Below are positions 8,504-18,800 of a DNA stretch of 64,000 nucleotides, one piece after another (within the stretch, counting starts at the first letter, position 1; every line of letters starts with the position of its first letter). The position numbers were made by a program, and so were the translations under genes. The stretch comes from an uncultured Victivallales bacterium (lineage in GTDB: Bacteria > Verrucomicrobiota > Lentisphaeria > Oligosphaerales > JAFGRS01). A model generated the notes under the pieces. The model had not been told where the DNA came from and did no database searches. It saw only the letters and a program-made list of their open reading frames with translations. The stretch covers positions 1-64,000 of the forward strand of contig CAILUI010000246.1 of the NCBI GenBank assembly GCA_903837355.1, in the 5' to 3' direction.

Positions 8504-9820
8504 ATGCACGACGATCGGAAACCGCCCCCCGCATCCTCCGCCCGCGTTTCCCGCCGCGCCTTCCTCCGCGGCGCCGGAGCCGTCGCCTTGCCGTTCATCG
8601 TCCCCGCACGCGCCCTGGGGGCGGCTGGCAGCCTGGCGCCCAGCAACCGGGTGGCGGTCGGGCTGATCGGATGCGGGGGCCGCATGGGCGGCGTGGCGCC
8701 GGCCCTGGCCCAGGTCCCCGGCGTCGAGATCCGCGCGGTCTGCGATGTCTTCGCTCCCAACCGCGAGCGTTTCCGTCAGCAGTACGGCCTCGGCGAGGGC
8801 GACAGCTACCGGGACTTCCGAGAGCTCCTGGCGCGGACCGACATCGACGCCGTGGCCATCGCTTCACCCGACCACTGGCACGTCGCCCAGGCCATCGCCG
8901 CAGTGCAGGCCGGCAAGGATGTCTACTGCGAGAAGCCGCTGAGCAACACCATCGCCGAAGGGCGAGCCCTGGTCGACGTCGTCACCCGCTACGGCGCTGT
9001 CTTCCAGCATGGGACGCAGTTGCACTCCAGTGGCGGCGTGCGGCGCGCCTGCGAACTGGTGCGCAATGGCCGCCTTGGCCGGCTGCGCGAAATCGTGATC
9101 GGCTCGCCACCCGGACGCCGGCTCGGCGCACAGCCGGCCATGCCCGTGCCTGCCGACCTCGACTACGACCTCTGGCTGGGGCCGGCCCCGGCCGCGCCCT
9201 ATTCCGCGGCCCGCGTCTTTGCGGCCGATGGACTTCCCGGCTGGTACTTCATCAGCGACTACAGCAAGGCCGGCTGGATCGCGGGCTACGGCGTCCATGA
9301 CCTGGACATCGCCCAGTGGGGGCTGGGCCTGGAACGCAGCGGTCCCGTGCTGATCGAAGGCCAGGGAGTCTACCCGACGCAGGGCCTGTTTGACACGCCC
9401 CTGACCTTCCGCATCGAGTTCACCTACGCGGACGGCCGGCGGATCGTGATGACCGACACCGGCCAGAACCGGCACGGGGTGAAGTTCGTCGGCGAGCAAG
9501 GCTGGGTGTTTACGCGTGGCGAAATCGAGGCGGAGCCGCGCGCGCTGCTCAGGGACGAGCCCGGCCCCGGCGACGTTCAACTCTACCGCAGTCTCGACCA
9601 TGCGCAGAACTTCATCGACTGCGTGCGCTCGCGCCGCGAAACCATCACCCCCGCCGAGATCGCACACCGGGCCACCAGTACGGCGCTGCTCGGCGGCATC
9701 GCCTGCCGCCTGGGACGGCCGCTGCGCTGGGACCCCGCGCGCGAACTCTTCCCCGACGACCCAGAAGCGAACCGCCTGCTGCGCTGTACCTGGCGGACAC
9801 CCTGGGTGCTGCCGGGGTGA
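8504..9820 (+). CDS. Tat-exported Gfo/Idh/MocA family oxidoreductase
   Basis: A 438-residue NAD(P)-dependent oxidoreductase. Residues 1-40 carry a twin-arginine signal (SRRAFLRGAG followed by a hydrophobic stretch and ARALGA), so the folded, cofactor-loaded enzyme should cross the membrane. The Rossmann motif is VGLIGCGGRMGG (52-63). CEKPLSN (Lys144) is the conserved EKP motif, and SPDHWHV is typical of this bacterial subgroup. The C-terminal half contains the predicted substrate-binding sheet with GWIAGYGVHDLDIAQWG. Members oxidise or rearrange sugars and glycosides; the substrate is unknown. GGAG (8491-8494), its ribosome site, lies inside the end of the preceding gene, indicating translational coupling. 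Length is normal for Tat-type members. Confidence 0.92.
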   Translation: MHDDRKPPPASSARVSRRAFLRGAGAVALPFIVPARALGAAGSLAPSNRVAVGLIGCGGRMGGVAPALAQVPGVEIRAVCDVFAPNRERFRQQYGLGEGDSYRDFRELLARTDIDAVAIASPDHWHVAQAIAAVQAGKDVYCEKPLSNTIAEGRALVDVVTRYGAVFQHGTQLHSSGGVRRACELVRNGRLGRLREIVIGSPPGRRLGAQPAMPVPADLDYDLWLGPAPAAPYSAARVFAADGLPGWYFISDYSKAGWIAGYGVHDLDIAQWGLGLERSGPVLIEGQGVYPTQGLFDTPLTFRIEFTYADGRRIVMTDTGQNRHGVKFVGEQGWVFTRGEIEAEPRALLRDEPGPGDVQLYRSLDHAQNFIDCVRSRRETITPAEIAHRATSTALLGGIACRLGRPLRWDPARELFPDDPEANRLLRCTWRTPWVLPG

Positions 9821-9936
9821 GGGCGGCCACCCGGCGGCGGGGTTGGCCGCTGGCGGGGACCGGGCTTGCAGCCCAGGCCTCGGGCAGTACAGTCCAGCCA
9901 CCGCGCGGGGGTCCCTCGCCGGGCAGGATCTTGCCC

Positions 9937-12300
9937 ATGCCGAGTGCCGTACAGTCCCAGCCCCGCATCCTCATTGTGCGCCTGTCGCCGTTGCGAGACG
10001 TGGCGGCGTCGGCCTCGCACCTGTTTCTTGCCGACGCCGTACAGCGGGCCCTGCCCAAGGCCACGGTAACCTTCGCCTTCCTGCCCGCCCCCGGTGGACC
10101 CAGCGTGTTCACGGGGGTCGACCTGGTGCTGGTCTCCAACGCCTTCGTGCTCGAGGCCATCAACCTGCCGTGGTGGTTGCTGGACGCCGGCGCCGCGCCC
10201 TGGGCCGGCGAGCGTCCCGCAGACTTCCCGGCGGTCGTGCTGGGCGGCTCCAATGCCCTGGCGGCGCAATGCCTGGTACGCCCCGATGCCGAGGCCGTGC
10301 CGGATGCGTTCTTCTTCGGTGAAGGGGAGGCTGCCCTGGGGGCCTTCCTGTGCGCCTGGGCGGCAGGGGAAGGCCGCCCGAAACGCCAGCGCCTGCTCGC
10401 CGCGGCCGCGGCCGCCGACGGGTTCTGGGTCACAGGCACCTGGCCGACAACGCCGGTGCGGCAGGCGGTCTTCCGTGGCGTGCCGCCATTACCGGACCAC
10501 TACCCGCTGCTCGATACGGAGGCGGCTGACAGCGTTCGCCTACAGGCCAGCTACGGCTGTCCGGCCTTCTGCTCGTTCTGTTTTGAGGGCATGGAGCGCA
10601 AGCCCTACCGCGAACTGCCCTTGGAACAGCTCCTCTTGCGGGCGCGGCGGCTGAAGCTCCTGAGCGGCGCGCGGGCCGTGGAAGTCGATGCCTTTAACCT
10701 CAATTCGCACCGCGACCTCGCCGCCCTGGTCGTGGCCCTGGCCCAGCTCTACGACCGGGTCGGCTTCAAGAGCCAACGGGTCGACGTGCTGGCGGCGGCA
10801 CCCGCCCTGCTGGAACTCGAACTGGCGGCCGGCAAACGCTCGTTCACCCTCGGCCTCGAGGGGATCAGCACACGCCTGCGCTCAAGACTCTGTAAGTGTC
10901 TTACAGATAGTGCGATAGAGAAAGTTCTGCGCCAGCTGTTGGGGGCGCGGGTGCGGGAGGTCAAACTCTTCTACCTGGCGACGGGTGACGAAACCGCGGC
11001 CGACCTGACCGAGTTCGATGGCTTCTGCCGGCGCCTGGCCGGCTGGACGGGTGGGACGACACCCAGCCCGCGGCTGGTGTTCAGCTTCGGGCGCCTGGTC
11101 CGCATGCCGAATACGCCGCTGCGCTACGACCGTCTGCACCTGGAGCGGGCGGCCTGGGACATCCTGACCGCAGCCCTGGAACACACCTGTCAGACGCACG
11201 GCTTCGAGTGCCGCCTGGCCTGGTCCTACGACGAGTACTGCGCCACACAGTTGCTGGCGGCAGCCGACTACCGCGTGGCGCCCCTTGTGGTGGCCCTGGC
11301 GCGCCGCGGCTGCACCTACGACGGTCGTCTGCCGCCTGCCTACACCGACCGTCTGCTGAGCGCGATGACGACCGCCGGGGTCTGGACCGCCGCCAGCACA
11401 GCCGCCAAGGCGCCCGGACACGAGTTCCCCTTTGCCTTCGTCCAGACGCCGGTCACGCCCGACTTCCTCTTCGCCCAGTATGAGGCCGCCGTCGCCGCCA
11501 GCGACCGCGGTTACTGCCTGGGGGACACCTGCCGCGGCTGCGGAGCCTGTGCGACCCCGGCGGAGCGCGCCGGTCTGGCCAGCCACCCGCGAGCGCCGCA
11601 GATTCCGCCGGAGACCATTGCCGCGGTGCGGGAGCTTACGCGCGCCAAGCAGCGTCTGCAACCCCAGTACTGGCGCGTCCGCCTCGGTACGGAGTTTGCC
11701 GGCCGCGGCGCCGCCTGGGTGTCGGCGCGCCTGCTGCAGGCCTATCTGGCGCTGCGGCCAGAGGACGTGGAGAACGCGCTGAGCCTGGATGAGTGGCTGT
11801 TCACCGGTGCGGCGGCGACGCGTGAGCATTTCCCGCTGCCGGCGGGCGAGACGGTCGTGGCGCTGCGCGCCTGGCGTCCCGAGGCCCTCCCCGAGCGCCT
11901 CGCGGGAGACGCCGCCGGCGTCACCTGGCTGGAGCCCGTCGACGCCTGTGAACCGGGCGGTTTCGTGACGGCGACGTGGCAACTGACGGTCGCGGGTACG
12001 ACGTCCGCCGCAGCCGCGGCGGCCGCTGCCTGGCTGCGCGCCGCACACCTCGCTTTCACGCTGCGGCGCGACCTCGGCACGAGTCGCTTCGAACTGGCCC
12101 CTGCCGCCCGCCGCAAACGCATCGTGGCGGCGCTGTGCTGTCGACCCACCGCCACCGGCGCGGAACTGGAGATCAGCCTGCACCCCAAGGCTGACGTCTG
12201 CGCCCTGGTGACCGCGCTCGAACGCACCGCCGGCCCCGTCGTGCCCACCTGCGTCGAGTACACCCTCCAGCTCGACCCCGGGTCGCACCGGGCATACTGA
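9937..12300 (+). CDS. B12-binding-like radical SAM protein with DUF2344-like C-terminal region
   Basis: A 787-residue protein from ATG 9937, preceded by AGGA at 9925-9928. A GTG at 9817 overlapping the previous stop would add 40 residues of non-coding-like sequence and is not preferred. Residues ~1-190 resemble the cobalamin-binding-like N-terminal domain of such enzymes (VVLGGSNALAAQ, FFFGEGEAAL). The radical SAM cluster motif is CPAFCSFC (Cys208, Cys212, Cys215). Later CLGDTCRGCGAC gives four more cysteines, like the small Cys cluster that precedes DUF2344 in the radical SAM-DUF2344 family. The final ~220 residues have a DUF2344-like layout. The substrate is unknown and no partner gene is adjacent. 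A short run of A/T-ending codons with an inverted repeat occurs at 10889-10930. Confidence 0.82.
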   Translation: MPSAVQSQPRILIVRLSPLRDVAASASHLFLADAVQRALPKATVTFAFLPAPGGPSVFTGVDLVLVSNAFVLEAINLPWWLLDAGAAPWAGERPADFPAVVLGGSNALAAQCLVRPDAEAVPDAFFFGEGEAALGAFLCAWAAGEGRPKRQRLLAAAAAADGFWVTGTWPTTPVRQAVFRGVPPLPDHYPLLDTEAADSVRLQASYGCPAFCSFCFEGMERKPYRELPLEQLLLRARRLKLLSGARAVEVDAFNLNSHRDLAALVVALAQLYDRVGFKSQRVDVLAAAPALLELELAAGKRSFTLGLEGISTRLRSRLCKCLTDSAIEKVLRQLLGARVREVKLFYLATGDETAADLTEFDGFCRRLAGWTGGTTPSPRLVFSFGRLVRMPNTPLRYDRLHLERAAWDILTAALEHTCQTHGFECRLAWSYDEYCATQLLAAADYRVAPLVVALARRGCTYDGRLPPAYTDRLLSAMTTAGVWTAASTAAKAPGHEFPFAFVQTPVTPDFLFAQYEAAVAASDRGYCLGDTCRGCGACATPAERAGLASHPRAPQIPPETIAAVRELTRAKQRLQPQYWRVRLGTEFAGRGAAWVSARLLQAYLALRPEDVENALSLDEWLFTGAAATREHFPLPAGETVVALRAWRPEALPERLAGDAAGVTWLEPVDACEPGGFVTATWQLTVAGTTSAAAAAAAAWLRAAHLAFTLRRDLGTSRFELAPAARRKRIVAALCCRPTATGAELEISLHPKADVCALVTALERTAGPVVPTCVEYTLQLDPGSHRAY
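10889..10907. repeat. 8-bp inverted repeat in an AT-rich codon island
   Basis: TCTGTAAG and CTTACAGA flank a 3-base loop TGT. The codons running through and beyond it (TGT AAG TGT CTT ACA GAT AGT GCG ATA GAG AAA GTT) are atypical for this gene, which otherwise uses G/C-ending codons. The reading frame is kept. Confidence 0.6.
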
Positions 12301-12450
12301 AATGCGACATGCGGTTCGCCGTACGCCTACGCAGCACAGCGGTACACGTGCTCGTACACGATGCCCGAGAGGGTGCCGGGCCATAGGGCCCGACGGAGCT
12401 GCCCAAGTCCTGGGGCTCAGGGCTCAGCAGGGCCCCCGGCTTGCCGGGGT

Positions 12451-12502
12451 GGAATGCGGCATCTCCGTATGCCGCGGCCGGGATGCGGAGATCCCGGCTT
12501 CC
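12451..12502. repeat. REPIN-like pair of inverted hairpin repeats
   Basis: Hairpin A (12456-12475) is GCGGCAT, loop CTCCGT, ATGCCGC. Hairpin B (12478-12497) is CCGGGAT, loop GCGGAG, ATCCCGG. B is an inverted copy of A: the shared 18-mer is CGGxATCTCCGyATxCCG, where the stem position x-x is C-G in A and G-C in B. GGAA (12451-12454) and TTCC (12499-12502) extend the outer symmetry. The two loops are complementary (five Watson-Crick pairs plus one G-U). Inverted pairs of short palindromes are the layout of REP/BIME/REPIN elements; no RAYT transposase is in the window. Confidence 0.55.
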
Positions 12503-12525
12503 AGGGGCGGGCCGGACACCCCGAC

Positions 12526-12545
12526 GTGAGACTCGCGAGTCTCAC
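12526..12545. repeat. 20-bp perfect palindrome
   Basis: GTGAGACTCGCGAGTCTCAC is identical on both strands. It lies between the radical SAM gene and the promoter region of the giant gene. It has no T-tract. It could be an operator, part of the repeat cluster, or a weak terminator. Confidence 0.6.
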
Positions 12546-12595
12546 CCAGGCAACCCCCTACAGAACAAACATGCGCCCGCCGTGAGGGTTGAGCG

Positions 12596-12624
12596 TTGCG
12601 CCTATTCCCGAGTGCGCGTATAGT
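12596..12624 (+). promoter_or_regulatory. Candidate sigma70-type promoter of the giant gene
   Basis: TTGCGC (12596-12601), a 17-base spacer and TATAGT (12619-12624) would give a leader of about 170 bases. This is the best-spaced match in the interval. Confidence 0.4.
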
Positions 12625-12686
12625 CCCTCCGTAACAGTTCGACTACCAATACTCGCACATGCAGGTAGGGATTCCCCTGCCCCGGT

Positions 12687-12702
12687 TGGCACGGATGACG
12701 CG
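12687..12702 (+). promoter_or_regulatory. Possible sigma54-like element
   Basis: TGGCACG followed by GATG and ACGCG keeps the GG-N10-GC core (GG 12688-12689, GC 12700-12701) about 100 bases before the giant gene. The -12 part is a poor match to TTGCW, so this may be chance. Confidence 0.2.
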
Positions 12703-12801
12703 GACCGTTCGCTCGTAGGCGTCGGCCAGCCAGGTTGATTCGTTGGCTGACTTCTGATCTCTGGTTCCTGACTTCGGCCAGACACCAAGACAGGTGATAC
12801 G

Positions 12802-15800
12802 ATGCAGACCACCTTCGTACAGGTTGTCCGTTCTGCCGTTCTCGCGATGGCTGCCCTCGCCGGGCTTGTTCCGACCCTCGGCGCCAACCCCGCGCTGCCC
12901 GGCGAGCAGGGTGTCATCACGCACCCGACCCCCACGGACCCGGTGTGGACCCAAACCAGTGACGCCCACTTCGGCGCCGGCCAACGCACCGGCATCGCCA
13001 TCACCGGGGTCGGCGATGCGGCCGCACTGCAGCTCGAGCGCGCCACGCTGACGGCGCGACGGCCGCTGACTCTGCTCAACCCCAGCCTGGACGACCTGAC
13101 TGAGGCCCCGATCCCCATCGATCTCACCGGCACGACCTTCGCCTTCACCCAGGCCCAGAACGATGGGGCCGACCTGCGGGTGCTCGACGGCGATGGCAGC
13201 ACGCTGCTGCCCTTCTGGATCGAGTCCTGGGACGCCACCGCGGAGCAGGCCCGACTCTGGGTCCGCCTGCCGGCCCTGGCCGCCGGTGCCACGCGCACCC
13301 TCTACCTGGCCTACGGAGACGCCGCCGCCACGCCCGCGGGCAGCTTCGACCGTACCTTCACCAAGACCGCCGTCAACGACGGCCTGCTGGCCCGCTACGC
13401 GCTCGACGAGGGCTACGGCCTCACCACCGCCGACAGCGCCGCCGGCGTTCACCCCGGAGCCCTGGTCAATGGGCCGCTCTGGCAACTCGCGGACGGCGGA
13501 CGCTGGGGCACGCGCACTACCGTCGGCTTCGCCAGCGGCTCACACCTGCAATTCGATGGCACCAACGACTATCTCGAGATCCCGGCCCACGCGGACTTCG
13601 CCATCGACCAGTTCACCATCGCCGCCTGGATCCAGCCAGTCTCGGTCTCCAACACGGGCTACAAACCGATCCTGGCCAAGCAGAACCTGCCTAACGACAG
13701 CGCCGAGGACTTCGCCTTCGCCGCCCGTGACAGCAGCGGCGACAGCCTGATCGATGAGCTCTACTTGAACGTCCAGGGGAACTCGACCATGCCCCTCGCC
13801 AGGCCCCTGTCCAACGCCTCCTGGCACCACGTGGCCGTCAGCGTCGACGGCCGCGGCCTGCATACCTACTACCTGGACGGGACGCCACTCGGCAGCGTCC
13901 AGCGCAACCCGGCCCGCGCCCGGCAGAACTGGCCCGTGCGCCTCGGGGTGCGCGCCAGTACCTACTGGAAGGGCGGGCTGGATGACGTGCGGCTCTACAA
14001 CCGGCCCTTGACGGCTGTCGAGATCCAAGCGCTCGGTCAGCGCCGCCAGCCCTATGACCAGGCGCCGCTCGCCGCGAGCGCCGCCGCACAGGCCGGCACC
14101 TGGCCGATCTACACGGCCCAGGGGGAGTACACCTCGCCGGCCCTCGATACCGCCGCTACGGCTCCCCGCCCGCGTACCCTCGACTGGGTGGGCAGCGCCC
14201 CGGCCGGTACCCGCGTCGGCGTCCAGATGCGCAGCGCCGATACGGCCGCCACCCTGGCCAGCACGCGCTGGCAGGGGCCCTCCGGCACCGACAGCGACGC
14301 CTACACCACCCAGCCAGCCCTCCTGCGCAGCCTCCTGGCGAACCGCCGCTTCCTCCAGGTCCGCCTGCTGCTCACCACGACCGGCAGCGCCACCACGCCA
14401 CTGGTCCAGTCCACCGCCCTGACCTACGACGAACAGCCCCGGCGCACCTGGACCGAGAGCACCGACAGCGATTTCGCCGCCTCTGCCAGCGGAACAACCG
14501 TGGTCAGCGGCACCGGCGAGGCCGCCGTGGTGACGCTGCCCGCGGGCGCCAGTACCGGCACCTGGGTGTCAGCCGCCTACGACACCGGCCTCAACGCCGA
14601 CTTCCATACCCTGAGCTGGACCAGCGGTCCCGCCGCCGGCGGCATCATCAAGGTGCAACTGCGCGGCGCCGCCACGGAAGTCGCCCTGGCCGCGGCCACC
14701 TGGCTCGGCCCCACCGGCGCCGACACCTTCTACACCACCTCGGGGCAGTCCGTAAACGCCGACCACGATGGCCAACGCTTCGTGCAGTACCGCGTCGTCC
14801 TCACGGCCGACACCCGCGCCGGCCTGCCCGCCCTCGACAGCCTCGCCCTGACCTACAGCCTCGCCTTCGCCCGCCCCCTGAGCGCGCGGGGCCCGGTCGG
14901 CGGGCCGGCCTACAGCGGCCTCCAGACGGCCGACTTCGCCAGCCCCGGCGACGTCGATGAGTTCACCGTCGATCTCGAGGCCGGGATCGCCGCCAACCTC
15001 GTCCTCCGCCCCGCGGCCGCCCTCACCGCCCGTCTCGAGCTCCTGGCGCCGGACGGCACCATCCTCGGCACCGCCACCGCCAGCCTGCCGGAGCAGCGCC
15101 TGGCCCTCCAGGCCCTCCCCGTCGCCAGCGCGGGTTCCTACACCATCCGCTGCACCAGCCTGGCCGGCAGCGGGACCTACGATGTCTTCCTCGCCCTCAA
15201 TACCCTGCTGGACGCCGACTGGACCGGGACCGGCGCCAATGAAACCGTGGCCACCGCCCAGCCGCTCTCTGCCAGCACCGCCGTCGCCCTCGGCGGCGGC
15301 GCCACCTGCCTGGCGGTGGCCGAGGCCTTCACCACCCCGACCGGCGACGATGTCTACCAGGTGGACCTGACCGCCGGCGAGCGGCTGTACCTGGCGCTGA
15401 ACGTGGCCCGTACCTTGGAACTCTTCGCTGCCGACGGTACGCTGCTCCGCACCGGCTATGCGGCCGGCGTCGGCACCCTGCGCGTACTCCCGGCCTTCAC
15501 CGTCCCCAGCAGCGCGCCCTACACCATCCGCATCTCCGGCACCAACGTCGCGGGCCAGACGTTGCTGGTCCTGCGCCAGGCGGGTAACGAGCAGCGCGCC
15601 AACAACGCCATGGACCTGCCCGAGCCCTTCCCCCCGACCGGCCTCCTGGTCGGCGAGGTCAGCGCGGCCGACCCGGACCTCTACGCCGTCACCGTCCAGG
15701 CCGGCGACGCCCTGACCCTCACCACCGCCAGCCCCTTCACCCCAGTCGGCGAGCCCAACAGCACTCTCGACCCGGCCCTCGAACTCTACCGTCAGGACGG

Positions 15801-18800
15801 CACCCTCATCGCCGCGGACAGCAATGGCGCCCCCGACGGCCGCAATGCCCGACTCACCTACACGGCCGCCGCCGCCGACGCCGGCACCTGCCGCGTCAAG
15901 ATCCTGGCGCAGAGCGGTATCGGGCCGTACGTACTCAGCCTCAGCGGCGCCACCGGCAGCCCCGACGTCACCCCCGTCACCGTGCTCTCCCATGCCCCGG
16001 CCAGCGACGCCACCCTGCCCCTGGATCGGGTCACCATCACCTTCGTCGACGCCATCAACCCCGCCACCTTCACCAGCGCCGACATCGTCTCCTTCACCAA
16101 CCCGGCCGGCGCCAGCCTGACCAGCGCCGTGCAGTCCGTCACCGGCAGCGGCAACGTCTACACCATCGCCTTCACCCCGCAGACCACCCCCGGGACCTAC
16201 ACCCTCGTCCTCGGTACCGATATCCGCGATTTCGCCGGCAACGGCGTCAACCAGAACGGCAACAATGCCTGGGGCGAGGTCGCCGACCGCTACACCGCCA
16301 CCCTCGTCACGCCGGCACCCGATCTGCTACCCGATCTGGAAGCGCCGGCCACCCTGGCTCCCGGCGCCACCCTCACCCTCGAGTGGAGCGTCCTCAACCA
16401 GGGCAACGCCACCGCCAGCGGCGCCTGGGTCGACCGCCTCCTGCTCTCCAGCGATGCCGTGGCCGATGCCAGCGACACCGTCCTGGCCGAAACCGCACTG
16501 ACCGGCATGGACCTGGCGGCAGGCGCCTCCTACACGCGCTCGGCCGCGATCACCATCCCGGCCGCTGCCCCGCCAGGCCGCTACCTGCTGCTGAGCACGG
16601 ATGCGGCCCTGGCCCTGCCCGAGCAGACCGATGCCAACAACACCCACGGCCTGCAGATCGGCTTCGCGAACGAGGCCCCTGGCAACGGCCTGGTCTACCG
16701 CCGCCGTGGTTTCGGACACCTCCCGGCCGGCGACGCCGACGACCCGGTCGCCTGCAGCGTCCAAGGCGGCCAGACCCTGACCGTCGTGGCCACCGCCGCC
16801 ACCGGTACGACACTGCGCCTGCGCGCCGAACTCCGCGACGCTGCCAACACCCTCGTCGCCAGCGCCGAGAACGCCAGCGGCACCACCGCCCTGCTCCAGG
16901 CAGCGCCGCTGCCTACCACCGGAGCCTGGACCGTGCATCTGCTGCCGCTCTCCGGAAGCGGCGCGTACAGCGTTGACCTCATCCTCAACGCCCTCGCTGA
17001 GGCCGAGCGCTACGGCGGGACCGCCAACGACGCCCCGAGCGCCGCCGAAAACCTCGCCCCAACCCGCCTCGATCTGCCCGCCAATGTCCAGCGCGCCGCA
17101 GCCCTCGGCAAGCTCGAAACCGCCAGCGACACCGACTCGTTCCAGTGGACAACCAGCGCCGGCGAGACCCTCTCCCTGGTCCTGGCCGGAACCGGTGCCC
17201 CGAACTGCCGACTGGCGCTGCTCGATGCCCTCGGTACCGAACTCGCGGTCGCCGTGCCGGGAACCGGCGGTAACCTGGTCATCCCTGCCCTCACCGCGGC
17301 CACCACGGGGGCCATCGTCGCCCGTGTCACCGGTGCTGCCGCCGCCGAGTATGCGCTGCTCATCGCCCGCCAGGCCACCCTCGCGGCACAGACCACGAGC
17401 GCCGGCACCGCCAGCGCCAGCCTCGACGACAGCGGCCGCTGTCTCGGCTCCACCCAGGCCCAGACCGTGGTGACCGCCGAAACCGAACCCAACGACACCC
17501 CGGCAACCGCCAACGATCTGCGTAATGCCTTCGCCGACAACGGCGATGGTACTTACACCGCCCAACTCACCGGCGCTATCCCCATCGCCTATGAAATCGA
17601 TTACTTTCGTGTCCAGGCCGCCCCCGGCGATACGCTCACCATCGATATGGGCGGCTTCGATACCTACCTCTACCTCACCAACAACGCCGGTACCCAGTTG
17701 AGCGCTGACGACGATGGCGGCAGCGGCTCCTGGAACTCGCATATCCAGTACACCCTCGGCGGCTCCGGCAGCACCTACACCGGCGATTACTACGTGCAGG
17801 CCCGCGGCTACAGCAGCCGCACCGGCAACTACACCCTCCGCGTCATCGCCACCTCAACCACGCCGCGCTCGGCCACCTTCCAGGGCACCTTCACGGCGCA
17901 GACCGGTCAGAACCTCACCCTCGAGACCTTTACCCCACTCGATGGCAGCGCCGACCCCGCCAACCGGCCCGACCCCGCCATCACCCTCTACGATGCCGCC
18001 GGCGCCCTGCTGAGCACCAATGAAAACGGCGCCGAGGATGGCCGCAATGCCCGTCTGAACTACGCCGTGACCGGGAGCGAGGGCAGCTTCCGGGCCGTGG
18101 TCACCTCACGCTCGGGCAATGGCACCATTCTGCTCCGCCTGACCGGCGCCACACCCACGCCGCCACCCGCGGGTACCCTCACCGTTACCGCCACGACGCC
18201 GGCCACCGGCAGCACCCTCAACGCCTACCCGGCCAGCCTCCGTTTCGAGCTGTCCGCCACCGTGCTGCCCGCCTCGCTGGCGGCCACGGATCTGCTGCTG
18301 GACGGGGCGCCCGCCGCCGCGGCCGCAACCCTGATCGACGGCAATACGGTCGAGTTCACCCTCGGCCCGGTCACCCCCACCGCCGGCCCGCATACCTTCT
18401 CCCTGGCAGACGGCGCGCTGACGAGCGTCGCCGGAGCCAGCCTGACCGCCGTCACGCTGACGCTGACCCTCGACCTGCGCGGCCCCACTCTCGCGGCGGT
18501 CGTCACCACCCTGCCGGTTGGGCTGCCCTTCACCAGTGTCGTCCTACGCCTCTCTGAGCCCATCGTCGCCGCCACCCTGACCACGGCGGACATCGTCCAG
18601 TTCACCAGCCCTGCCGGCACCCCTCTGCTCAACCAGATCACCGGGGTCACGGTGGCTACCGACACGCTCACGGTCTACTTCCAGGCGCAGGCCGCCGCCG
18701 GAACCTACGTCCTGGGCATCGGCCCCAACTGGACCGACAGCGTGGGCAATCTCGCCGACCACAACGACAATGGCCTCAATGGCGAGCCCGCGGACGTCTA

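Larger units (their letters stand above)
12301..12801. other. 501-base gene-free interval rich in inverted repeats
   Basis: No credible gene is seen here on either strand. The left part (12301-12560) holds four stem-forming sequences: CCCCGGC/GCCGGGG (12434-12449), the inverted hairpin pair (12451-12502) and a 20-bp palindrome (12526-12545). The right part holds candidate promoters and, in the leader of the giant gene, a stem GTCGGCCA (12721-12728) with TGGCTGAC (12744-12751, one G-U pair). AGGTGA (12792-12797) precedes the ATG at 12802. Confidence 0.6.

Noticed and set aside
9817-9936. GTG start of the radical SAM gene overlapping the oxidoreductase stop (GTGA)
   Set aside because: A tempting coupling signal, but the extra 40 residues are not protein-like, and an ATG with AGGA lies at 9937 where the conserved fold begins.
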